A model generated the notes under the pieces. The model did no database searches and was not told the origin of the DNA. It worked only from the letters and a program-made list of their open reading frames with translations. A stretch of 64,000 nucleotides of DNA from Pediococcus pentosaceus (GTDB lineage: Bacteria > Bacillota > Bacilli > Lactobacillales > Lactobacillaceae), in NCBI RefSeq assembly GCF_001437285.1, contig NZ_JQBF01000006.1:16391-80390 (forward strand), written 5' to 3'. A program made the translations under genes and the position numbers. Below, one piece after another: positions 1 through 7,743 of this stretch; position 1 is the stretch's first letter, and every line of letters starts with the position of its first letter.

Positions 1-49
1 ACAAACCTTTTGTATCATAATAAAAAATTAGGAAAAGGGTGCTAATATT

Positions 50-1435
50 ATGGAAATACCACAAAAAGAACCAGTACATACACATAATTTAGTTTCATGG
101 AAAGAACGTATTAGTTATGCTGTGAGTGATTTTGCATGTAACTTGTCATTCCAAATGATTGGAACATACTTAATGTTCTTCTATACAGATGTTTTCGGGA
201 TTACAGCAGCTGCAGTAGGAACGTTATTCTTGGTGGCTCGTATTGTGGATGCTATTGATGGTCCAGTTTGGGGATTATTAATTGATCATACCCATACAAG
301 ATGGGGTAAGAGTCGTCCATTCTTCCTATGGTTTGCTATCCCATTCGCAATTTTCTGTGTATTGTGTTTCACAACACCTAATCTAAGCATGGGTGGAAAG
401 GTTGTTTGGGCATACATCACATATATTGGAGTAGATGTTTTGTATTCAGCTGTAAATATTCCAATTACTTCAATTTTGCCTAGTTTAACAAATGATACTG
501 ATGAACGTGTAACTCTAAGTACAATTCGTCAATTCTTTGGTACAGCAGGCGCAACCATTGTTACAGTTGCAGCATTACCAATGGTTAACTTCTTTGGTGG
601 TGGCAATCAACAAAAAGGTTTCTTTATTAGTGTATTAATTTTGGCTATTATCTCTGCAATTTTATTATTAATAACTTTTGCTAATACAAGAGAACGTATT
701 CAAACTAAGAGTTCAAGAAAATCCATTCCAGTTAAACAATCTTTGAAAGCGCTCAAGAAAAATTGGCCTTGGGCAATTGTCATTTTTATCAATTTTATTT
801 ACTGGCTTGGAATGCAAACCAAGAGTCAAGTTACTGTTTATTTCTTCAAATACAACATGCATAACGCCGGATTAGCTTCATTGGTATTAGGTTTACAAAT
901 TGTGGCATTGTTGGCAGTTGTTATTACACCAGCGGTAGCTAAAAAAATTGGTAAGAGAAATACCATGTTAATGGGAATGCTCTTAGCAATTGTTGGTCAA
1001 TTAATTTTGAGTATAGGTGCAAGTCAATTAAGTGTAGCAATCATTATTGTTGCAACCTTGGTTGGATATCTAGGAACTGGTTTTGTTTCAGGATTAATTG
1101 CTGTTATGTTAGCTGACTCAGTGGATTATGGTGAATGGAAGAATGGTGTTCGTGCCGAAGGTATCGTTACTTCATTCTCTAGCTTCTCTGCTAAACTTGG
1201 AATGGGTATTGGTGGTGCAGTAACTGGTATGATTTTGAGTGCAGGTGGTTATGTAGCTAATGCTACACAAACAGCAACAGCCTTAAGAGCTATTGAACAA
1301 AATTACATTTGGGTTCCAATTATTGGTTTTGGACTATCAGCAATTGCTTTGTTATTCTACAAGGTAGATGGTGTTGAAGATAAGATGCAAGCAGATCTTG
1401 CAGCAAAACATCAAAAAGAAAACGAAGAAGAATAA
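50..1435 (+). CDS. xylP: GPH-family xyloside:cation symporter (XylP-like)
   Basis: A 461-residue polytopic membrane protein of the glycoside-pentoside-hexuronide symporter family, predicted to bring xylose or xylosides into the cell with a cation. About 12 hydrophobic segments are visible. The loop between segments 2 and 3 carries the family pattern (DAIDGPVWG, then DHTHTRWGKSRPF), and a second signature (ADSVDYGEW) lies near residue 358. The ATG at 50 follows a GGAAAAGGG ribosome site. The gene leads xylR, xylA and xylB, which supports a xyloside substrate and resembles the Lactobacillus pentosus xylP arrangement. The substrate is inferred from neighbours. Its promoter is mostly outside the window. 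Unlike LacS, it has no C-terminal IIA domain. Confidence 0.8.
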   Translation: MEIPQKEPVHTHNLVSWKERISYAVSDFACNLSFQMIGTYLMFFYTDVFGITAAAVGTLFLVARIVDAIDGPVWGLLIDHTHTRWGKSRPFFLWFAIPFAIFCVLCFTTPNLSMGGKVVWAYITYIGVDVLYSAVNIPITSILPSLTNDTDERVTLSTIRQFFGTAGATIVTVAALPMVNFFGGGNQQKGFFISVLILAIISAILLLITFANTRERIQTKSSRKSIPVKQSLKALKKNWPWAIVIFINFIYWLGMQTKSQVTVYFFKYNMHNAGLASLVLGLQIVALLAVVITPAVAKKIGKRNTMLMGMLLAIVGQLILSIGASQLSVAIIIVATLVGYLGTGFVSGLIAVMLADSVDYGEWKNGVRAEGIVTSFSSFSAKLGMGIGGAVTGMILSAGGYVANATQTATALRAIEQNYIWVPIIGFGLSAIALLFYKVDGVEDKMQADLAAKHQKENEEE

Positions 1436-1458
1436 TATAAGTAATTAGGGAGAGCAAC

Positions 1459-2610
1459 ATGGTAATTCATAAAGAAACGATGAGATCAGCAAACGAAAAA
1501 TCAGTTTTACAGAGAATTTTTACCGAAGGTCCGATTTCAAAAAGCCAGGTAGCTAGGGATGTTAGCCTAAACAAAGTGACTGTGTCACAAATAATTAATA
1601 AATTTATTTCAAGTAGATTGGTTGTTGAAGCGGGATCTGGAGATAGCACACAACAAGGTGGAAGAAAGCCAGAGTTGTTACGGATTAATTCGAAATATGG
1701 ATATGTGGTTTGCATCGATCTTGGATATCAAGAATTATCAGTGCTTTCTATGTCAATTAATGGTCAAAAATTAGATAGTAGACACATAATTTTTGAAAAT
1801 GACGATATAAGCACAGCCATTGAAAAAATATATGAAATATTGGCTGAATTTCAAGAAATGCATAAAGAACGATTGCTAGGACTTTTAGTATCGATCCATG
1901 GAATCGTTCATAAAAATCAAGTTATTTATTCTCTTTTTTGGAATATGAAACAAATTGATTTGGCTGATACGTTGTCAAAAAAATTTGATATACCAGTAAT
2001 TTTAGAAAATGAGGCTAATTTGACAGCCACTTTTGAGCGCGATTATAGCGTAAATGAAATTCAGAATGCAGTCAGCATTAGTATGCATAAAGGTATTGGT
2101 GCAGGAATAATTATTGATGGCGAATTGTATCGAGGACGAAAAGGTGAAGCAGGCGAGATTGGTCAAACGGTTGCTTTTGAAAGCGAAAATCAGTCACTTG
2201 AGAAAAGCAACAAAATTGAAGACGTTTGTTCTCCCCAAGTAATTTTAGCGCGGATTAAAAATGCTAAAAAATTGGAATATATAAATTGGCAACTAGTTCG
2301 ACAAATGTTTGATGATAAAGATCAAGAAACGTTAGAAATTTTAAAAGAGTTTGAGAATAATGTTGCAAAGATAATTAATAACGTAATTGTGTCATTTGAT
2401 CCGGACGTGTTAGTTGTTAATGCATACATTTTCAAAGAATTTCCAGAAATTTTAGAACGAATAAGTAATGGTTTTGCACATGTTTCGGTTAGAAATACAC
2501 CGATTGTTTTAAGTGAGAACGTTAAAAATGCAAGTCTTTATGGCGGCTGTGCCCAAATGATTCGAACTATTTTAGGTGTTTCGAAACTTAAATTACAATA
2601 CAAAAAATAG
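1459..2610 (+). CDS. xylR: Xylose-responsive ROK-family repressor XylR
   Basis: A 383-residue ROK-family transcriptional repressor, predicted to bind the xyl operator and release it with xylose. Residues about 15-65 form a winged helix-turn-helix ([20 protein letters not shown]), and the rest is a ROK sugar-kinase-like fold with [15 protein letters not shown] and GEAGEIGQ. The kinase phosphate motif is degraded (CIDLGYQEL instead of a DxGGT pattern). The His usual after EIG is Gln, and the CxCGxxGC zinc cluster of ROK kinases is absent, so this is a sugar sensor and not an enzyme. It lies inside the operon, between transporter and isomerase genes, 14 bp before xylA. Confidence 0.88.
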   Translation: MVIHKETMRSANEKSVLQRIFTEGPISKSQVARDVSLNKVTVSQIINKFISSRLVVEAGSGDSTQQGGRKPELLRINSKYGYVVCIDLGYQELSVLSMSINGQKLDSRHIIFENDDISTAIEKIYEILAEFQEMHKERLLGLLVSIHGIVHKNQVIYSLFWNMKQIDLADTLSKKFDIPVILENEANLTATFERDYSVNEIQNAVSISMHKGIGAGIIIDGELYRGRKGEAGEIGQTVAFESENQSLEKSNKIEDVCSPQVILARIKNAKKLEYINWQLVRQMFDDKDQETLEILKEFENNVAKIINNVIVSFDPDVLVVNAYIFKEFPEILERISNGFAHVSVRNTPIVLSENVKNASLYGGCAQMIRTILGVSKLKLQYKK

Positions 2611-2624
2611 AAGAGGTTTTTATA

Positions 2625-3968
2625 ATGAGTGAATATTACGATTTTAACAAGATGGAATATATTGGTAACCAAAAAGGTCTAAAGGCTGGAGATGGTTTTC
2701 ACTACTACAACCCAGACGGACTTATCCAAGGCAAGAAGATGAGCGAATGGTTGAAATTCTCCGTTGCTTACTGGCACACAATGGACCAACGTTTAGTTGA
2801 TCCATTCGGAGATGGTACAGCTCAACGTCCATGGGACAAATTTGAAGATCCAATGGAACAAGCTTTGGCTAAAGTAGATTACATGTTTGAATTTTTGGAC
2901 AAGATGAACGTTGAATATTTCGCATTCCATGATCGTGATTTAGCTCCAGAAGGCAATACTTTACGTGAAACTAATGCTAATTTAGACAAAGTAGTCGACA
3001 AAATTGTTGAAAAGATGCAAGAAACTGGTAAGAAAGTGCTTTGGAACACATCAAGTCTCTTTACTAACCCTCGTTTCGTTGCGGGTGGTGCTACAGCACC
3101 TTTTGCTGATATCGTTGCTTACTCAGCTGCTCAAATCAAACATTCTTTGGAAATTGCTAAACGGGTAAATTCCATGAACTATGTTTTTTGGGGTGGTCGT
3201 GAAGGTTACGAATCATTACTCAATACTGATATGAAACTTGAACAAGAACACATTGCTAAATTCTTCCACATGGCTAAGGATTATGCTAACGAAATTGGTT
3301 ACACAGGACAATTCCTGCTTGAACCAAAACCAAAGGAACCAACATCACATCAATATGATACAGATGCGGCAACAACAATTGCCTTCCTTAAGACCTACGG
3401 TCTAGAAAAAGACTTTAAGTTAAACCTTGAGGGTAACCATGCTTATCTTGCAGGCCACACTTACGAACATGAAGTTCGTGTGGCTCGTGACGCTGGCTTA
3501 CTTGGTTCGCTTGATGCCAACATGGGTGACAAGTTGATTGGTTGGGATATTGATGAATTCCCTAATGATATTTATGAAGCAACCCTTGTTATGTATGAGA
3601 TGCTTAAGAATGGTGGCCTAGCTACTGGTGGTTTAAACTTTGATGCTAAACCAAGACGTCAATCATTCACTATGGAAGACCTCTTCTTAGCTCATACTGC
3701 AGGTATGGATACTTATGCTGCTGGATTGAGAGTAGCTGCTAAATTACTTGAAGATCGTGTATTTGATTCAGTAATTGAAGATCGCTACAGCTCATTCAAG
3801 TCTGGTATCGGTGCCGACTTTGAAAATGATAAGGTAACCTTCAAAGAACTTGAAGATTATGTGATCGATAAGCCTCAATCAGAATTGATTGCCGCAACAA
3901 AATCTGGTCACTTAGAACAATTGAAATCAACATTAAATAATTATATTTTTACCGTATTAGGCAAATAA
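2625..3968 (+). CDS. xylA: Xylose isomerase
   Basis: Cytoplasmic xylose isomerase converting D-xylose to D-xylulose. It is 447 residues long, the usual length of class II xylose isomerases. The active-site histidine signature [11 protein letters not shown] is near residue 101, the metal-binding stretch [14 protein letters not shown] near residue 232, and [16 protein letters not shown] near 271. The ATG at 2625 follows AGAGG. The gene sits between xylR and xylB, and a terminator-like hairpin follows immediately after the stop codon, which may make xylA mRNA more abundant than xylB mRNA. Confidence 0.97.
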   Translation: MSEYYDFNKMEYIGNQKGLKAGDGFHYYNPDGLIQGKKMSEWLKFSVAYWHTMDQRLVDPFGDGTAQRPWDKFEDPMEQALAKVDYMFEFLDKMNVEYFAFHDRDLAPEGNTLRETNANLDKVVDKIVEKMQETGKKVLWNTSSLFTNPRFVAGGATAPFADIVAYSAAQIKHSLEIAKRVNSMNYVFWGGREGYESLLNTDMKLEQEHIAKFFHMAKDYANEIGYTGQFLLEPKPKEPTSHQYDTDAATTIAFLKTYGLEKDFKLNLEGNHAYLAGHTYEHEVRVARDAGLLGSLDANMGDKLIGWDIDEFPNDIYEATLVMYEMLKNGGLATGGLNFDAKPRRQSFTMEDLFLAHTAGMDTYAAGLRVAAKLLEDRVFDSVIEDRYSSFKSGIGADFENDKVTFKELEDYVIDKPQSELIAATKSGHLEQLKSTLNNYIFTVLGK

Positions 3969-3971
3969 GCG

Positions 3972-4000
3972 AAAAGGTGGCGAATTGCCACCTTTTTATT
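3972..4000 (+). terminator. Intra-operon hairpin between xylA and xylB
   Basis: A perfect 10-bp stem (AAAAGGTGGC / GCCACCTTTT, 3972-3981 and 3987-3996) with a 5-nt loop GAATT is followed by a T-rich run. It has the form of an intrinsic terminator, but lies between two genes expected to be cotranscribed. It may act as a leaky terminator or an mRNA 3'-end stabiliser. Confidence 0.75.
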
Positions 4001-4017
4001 TTGAAGAGGTGAATGAC

Positions 4018-5523
4018 ATGGAAGTTGTATTAGGAGTAGATTTAGGAACAAGTGCGGTTAAGGTTTCAGCCGTAAGCCGTGAAGGAAAAATTGTCGCCCA
4101 ACAAAGTGAAGCCTACAGTTTGAATCAGCCCGAACCAGGTTATAGTGAACAAAATCCGGAGGATTGGGTAACCGGAACAACTGCGGCTATCGACCGGTTG
4201 ATTAAAGTGGATGGTATCAAACCGGATGAAATTACTGGGATTAGCTATTCTGGACAAATGCATGGACTGGTTCTATTAGATGACCATAATCAAGTTTTAC
4301 GCCCAGCTATTTTGTGGAATGATACCCGAACAACGGAACAATGCAAAGAAATTCTAGATACAATGGGACAAGATTTTATTGATATCACTCGTAATGTTCC
4401 ACTAGAAGGATTTACTTTGCCTAAACTTTTATGGGTAAAAGAAAATGAACCAGAACTCTTTAATAATGTATCAGTATTCTTATTGCCCAAGGATTATCTA
4501 AGATATCGGATGACCGGGAAAATCGCGATGGAATATTCGGACGCGGCAGGAACCGTAATGTTAGATGAAGAAAACAAAACTTGGAGTACGAAGATTGCGG
4601 ACGCCTTCGATTTGCCTCAAACAATCTTCCCGCCATTAATTGAATCCATTGGATTCGCTGGTACGATTGGAGATACGTATGCGAAGTTCTCCGGATTGAA
4701 GACGACGACTAAGATCTACGGCGGAGCCGCTGATAATGCGGCAGGAGCGATTGGAGCCGGAATCTTAAGTTCTAATCAAGTCCTATCTTCAATTGGAACT
4801 TCCGGAGTAGTATTGAAGTATGAAGATAATGCCGATGTCGATTATAAGGGAGCATTACATTTCTTTAACCACGCTATTCCAAATAAATTTTATACGATGG
4901 GAGTGACCTTAGCGGCGGGCTACAGTCTGAGTTGGTTTAAGAAGACTTTTAGTGCCGATCAAGATTTCACAGAATTTGTAAACGCCGCAGGCGATTCCAC
5001 CGTCGGTGCTAATGGTTTGTTATTTACGCCATATATTGTTGGCGAACGGACTCCATACCCTGATGGTGACGCGCGCGGTAGTTTCATTGGAATTGATGGA
5101 ACCCATAATAAGGCAGACTTTACCCGGGCTGTATTAGAGGGAATTGTCTTCTCGTTCAAAGATATTATGCGAATCTTTGCCGAAAAGGGTAGTGATTTTG
5201 ATACGGTAGTATCAATCGGAGGAGGCGCTAAGAGTCCACTATGGCTCCAAATTCAAGCCGATGTTTTCAATAAAAAAGTGGTTACTTTAAAGAATGAACA
5301 AGGGCCCGGCTTAGGAGCGGCAATGATTGCCGCTGTGGGAGTCGGTTGGTTCGATTCATTGAACGATTGTGCCCAAAAATTTGTGTCATATGATCAAGAA
5401 TATGTGCCTAATAGTGGTAATGTTGAAAAATATGAAAAGATGTATCGATTGTATAAACGAGTGTATGGTCAAATTGCAGAAATCAGTCATGGATTAATGG
5501 AATATAGACGAAATAATCTCTAG
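4018..5523 (+). CDS. xylB: Xylulokinase
   Basis: FGGY-family kinase phosphorylating D-xylulose to D-xylulose 5-phosphate, the entry to the phosphoketolase pathway. It is about 501 residues. The N-terminal phosphate-binding motif [10 protein letters not shown] is followed by the xylulokinase pattern [15 protein letters not shown] and the C-terminal FGGY signature region near [21 protein letters not shown] start the gene at the ATG at 4018, preceded by GAAGAGGTG. The longer frame from a TTG at 3985 would run through the xylA-xylB hairpin and has no ribosome site. A terminator follows at 5535. Confidence 0.94.
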   Translation: MEVVLGVDLGTSAVKVSAVSREGKIVAQQSEAYSLNQPEPGYSEQNPEDWVTGTTAAIDRLIKVDGIKPDEITGISYSGQMHGLVLLDDHNQVLRPAILWNDTRTTEQCKEILDTMGQDFIDITRNVPLEGFTLPKLLWVKENEPELFNNVSVFLLPKDYLRYRMTGKIAMEYSDAAGTVMLDEENKTWSTKIADAFDLPQTIFPPLIESIGFAGTIGDTYAKFSGLKTTTKIYGGAADNAAGAIGAGILSSNQVLSSIGTSGVVLKYEDNADVDYKGALHFFNHAIPNKFYTMGVTLAAGYSLSWFKKTFSADQDFTEFVNAAGDSTVGANGLLFTPYIVGERTPYPDGDARGSFIGIDGTHNKADFTRAVLEGIVFSFKDIMRIFAEKGSDFDTVVSIGGGAKSPLWLQIQADVFNKKVVTLKNEQGPGLGAAMIAAVGVGWFDSLNDCAQKFVSYDQEYVPNSGNVEKYEKMYRLYKRVYGQIAEISHGLMEYRRNNL

Positions 5524-5534
5524 AGGGTATTTAT

Positions 5535-5570
5535 AAAGGCTTTCTCCAAATTAGTGGAGAAGGCTTTTTT
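5535..5570 (+). terminator. Terminator after xylB
   Basis: The inverted repeat AAAGGCTTTCTCCA / TGGAGAAGGCTTT with a short AT loop, one bulge and a run of T residues ends the xyl operon. Confidence 0.85.
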
Positions 5571-5577
5571 ATGTGAA

Positions 5578-5612
5578 ATGAAACATGTTTCATGAAATGA
5601 CACGTGTTACAT
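5578..5612. promoter_or_regulatory. Two tandem 16-bp operator-like boxes
   Basis: ATGAAACATGTTTCAT (5578-5593) is a perfect 16-bp palindrome. ATGACACGTGTTACAT (5597-5612) matches it at 13 of 16 positions and starts 19 bp later, about two helical turns. They lie about 110 bp upstream of the decayed carbamoyltransferase gene, so they may be the operator of its lost operon. The binding protein is unknown. Confidence 0.5.
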
Positions 5613-5720
5613 AGGTTAGAACCCTGTCGCAAGGCATTTAAAAATGTTTTATTTGCATTTGTAATTAATTTGTGATAAGCATGTAAACAAAGTAAAGCAA
5701 AACGAAAGGGAGTACCAGTT

Positions 5721-5924
5721 ATGAATACAAAAAGAGATTTTATTGACACTAATACATATACACAAGAGGAAATCAAATACATGATTAATCTTGGTCTTAA
5801 GATAAAAGAATCAATTAAGAATGGTTACTAGCCACTACTTCTAAAAAATAAGACGCTTGGCATGATTTCTGTAGAAAGCTCAACTAGAACTTCTGCAGAA
5901 GCTATAAGAAAATTAGATGCTTAG
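5721..5924 (+). pseudogene. Remnant of a putrescine/ornithine carbamoyltransferase
   Basis: The frame opening at ATG 5721, after an AAAGGGAG ribosome site, reads [20 protein letters not shown] and onward to NGY, then meets TAG at 5829. It continues in frame as PLLLKNKTLGMISVESSTRT and ends at TAG 5922. This resembles the N-terminus of putrescine or ornithine carbamoyltransferases, including the carbamoyl-phosphate motif SSTRT. About 68 codons of an expected roughly 340 remain. The intact ribosome site and start suggest fairly recent loss. The call is from memory of the family and was not aligned. Confidence 0.75.
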
Positions 5925-5980
5925 TGGAAAGTAATATTAACAGGTTATAACTATATTAGTTGCTAGGAATTGGATAGTTA

Positions 5981-6026
5981 AAAAGAGGACTGAACGATTT
6001 TAGAATACTGTTCAATCCTCTTTTTT
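5981..6026. terminator. Bidirectional terminator
   Basis: The stem AAAAGAGGA(C)TGAAC / GTTCA(A)TCCTCTTTT is flanked by A and T runs, so it can end transcription from either side. It sits between the carbamoyltransferase remnant and the convergent GPH transporter gene. Confidence 0.75.
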
Positions 6027-6063
6027 AGTGAATAAGCTAATTTTTAATTAGTAAATAATTTTA

Positions 6064-7479
6064 TTATTGAATATTATTTTCATGTAACTTTGCAAGTTTA
6101 GTAGCATTTTCAGTAACGCGTTTTTTGCTAAGTGGATAGAAGAATAGAAGCAATAAAGCAGCAAAAGCTAAACAGAAAGTTGGAATACCGGTTGCTAAGT
6201 TATAAATACGGTGAATAACAGCGTCATTCTGAATGACTCCGCCACCTGTAGATGATTGGTATCCAATGAAAGTAAGCATAAAACCACCAAATCCACCAGC
6301 GATAGCTTGAGCAACTTTTCGTGCAAATGAATTTACTCCATAAACAATTCCATCTTCACGGACACCAGTGAGTACTTCGTGATTATCAATAACATCAGTA
6401 ATGAATGCCCAAACCATTAAATTGAACATACCGGCACCTAAAGAACCAAAGAAAAGCATTACTAAGTAAAAAGCAACACTTTGAGTATGTACTACTAATA
6501 AAGTACCATACATCAAAGCTCCAAAAAGTAAAGCAACAATTGACGTTTCCTTGCGTCCAAATTTTTTAGTGAGATAGTGACCAAATGGGGCGAGTAAGAT
6601 GACAGTAGCAAAATTAAAAATTAAAGCAACAGCCATAGCACTCTTGTTTTTAAAATAATCGTTGAATAGATATGAAATCATAGTTCCCGAAAGATTTTGA
6701 TTAATAACAACCATGATATCAACTAAAACTAAAACAACTAACGCCTTATTTTCAAATAGACCCTTAACTAAACGACCCAAAGGGACTTTTTCACTTTTTT
6801 CGGTCCTAACACGTTCAGTTGTTAAGTGAATGGTTAATTCATAGCACACCCATCCTAGCACTGCACAAGCTGCTACAACCCAGAAAAAACGAGTTCCTGA
6901 AATTTTTTGTGTTGCTCCGATGTAAATAAATAATGGAATAATGTAACTTGTAATGGCACTACCTAAAGCCGAACCGAGGGCACGGAATGTAGATAGAGAA
7001 GTTTTATCATTAGGATCACTACTAATCGCGGAAGCCATCGATCCGTATGGAATATTAACGGTAGAGTAGAAGATTCCCCATCCGAGATAAGTAATGAATA
7101 CCCAGAGTAATCGAACTGGAAGAGCCCAAGTTTGTACAATTGGCACGAATAATAGCACTAGAAAAATTAATAATGGGTATTGCATACGACTCATCCAAGG
7201 TTTAAAACGACCTGATTTGTGAAGTTTACTGTTATCTACAAGTCGACCCACGGTAATATCTGCGAATGCATCTACAAAACGTGCTATGAGAAATAATATT
7301 CCAATCTGGGCCCCTGTTAATCCAAGTACGTTTGTATAAAAAATCATCAAAAATGAGTTAACAACGTTGAAAGAGAAATTATTTCCAATGTCGCCAAACA
7401 TATAACCGACCTTATCCTTAATATTAAAAGGTTTAGTATTTAAGGTAATGGTTTTTTGTGTTTTATCCAAAAGTGGCAC
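6064..7479 (-). CDS. GPH-family sugar:cation symporter, partner of the GH31 enzyme
   Basis: A 471-residue membrane protein of the glycoside-pentoside-hexuronide family with about 12 transmembrane segments. Family motifs are visible at DAFADITVGRLVDNSKLHKS and around DVIDNHEVLTGVREDGI. It is transcribed divergently from the family 31 glycosidase at 7744, so the two probably take up and cleave the same alpha-linked glycoside. The annotated first codon is a GTG at 7479, only 1-2 nt from AAAGGAG. A TTG at 7470, with about 10 nt spacing, may be the true start. A CTGATATATCAG palindrome and a cre-like site lie just upstream. The substrate is unknown. Confidence 0.82.
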   Translation of the reverse strand: MPLLDKTQKTITLNTKPFNIKDKVGYMFGDIGNNFSFNVVNSFLMIFYTNVLGLTGAQIGILFLIARFVDAFADITVGRLVDNSKLHKSGRFKPWMSRMQYPLLIFLVLLFVPIVQTWALPVRLLWVFITYLGWGIFYSTVNIPYGSMASAISSDPNDKTSLSTFRALGSALGSAITSYIIPLFIYIGATQKISGTRFFWVVAACAVLGWVCYELTIHLTTERVRTEKSEKVPLGRLVKGLFENKALVVLVLVDIMVVINQNLSGTMISYLFNDYFKNKSAMAVALIFNFATVILLAPFGHYLTKKFGRKETSIVALLFGALMYGTLLVVHTQSVAFYLVMLFFGSLGAGMFNLMVWAFITDVIDNHEVLTGVREDGIVYGVNSFARKVAQAIAGGFGGFMLTFIGYQSSTGGGVIQNDAVIHRIYNLATGIPTFCLAFAALLLLFFYPLSKKRVTENATKLAKLHENNIQ

Positions 7480-7496
7480 GCTCCTTTAATTTTTAA

Positions 7497-7510
7497 TCTG
7501 ATATATCAGT
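7497..7510. promoter_or_regulatory. ACTGATATATCAGT-type operator (GPH transporter)
   Basis: TCTGATATATCAGT differs from the shared 14-mer only at its first base and contains a perfect 12-bp palindrome. It is 17 bp upstream of the transporter gene start. Confidence 0.7.
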
Positions 7511-7532
7511 ACAGCAAAATAATATCACTTAA

Positions 7533-7546
7533 AGAAAGCGTTTTCA
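7533..7546. promoter_or_regulatory. cre site upstream of GPH transporter
   Basis: AGAAAGCGTTTTCA matches TGAAAGCGTTTTCA, a good CcpA-binding sequence, at 13 of 14 positions. This suggests carbon catabolite repression of the transporter. Confidence 0.6.
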
Positions 7547-7630
7547 ATGGAAAATTAATATCACATAAAAAAATACAACATTGTGGAATAATGTTACACA
7601 GATAAAGTTAAAAAGTAATTTTTTACTTAT

Positions 7631-7690
7631 TGACAGCGTTTACATAACATATTAAAGTGATTACATACTGATGTATCTAATATATCACTT
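7631..7690 (+). promoter_or_regulatory. cre site and degenerate operators upstream of GH31 gene
   Basis: TGACAGCGTTTACA (7631-7644) is a cre match with one deviation and overlaps TTGACA at 7630-7635. ACTGATGTATCTAA (7667-7680) and TCTAATATATCACT (7676-7689) are overlapping imperfect copies of the shared 14-mer (10 and 11 of 14 matches). No convincing -10 box was seen. Confidence 0.5.
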
Positions 7691-7743
7691 GTTGGATAAA
7701 TATTTTCTTTTACAAAGTTAAAAAAGGAATGGTGTGACTTTAG

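Noticed and set aside
1..49. ACAAACCTTTTG at the window start as a half of the XylR operator
   Set aside because: The other half would be outside the window, so it cannot be judged.
5531..5782. An 83-codon minus-strand frame downstream of xylB
   Set aside because: It overlaps the xylB terminator, the tandem boxes and the carbamoyltransferase remnant, and lacks a ribosome site.
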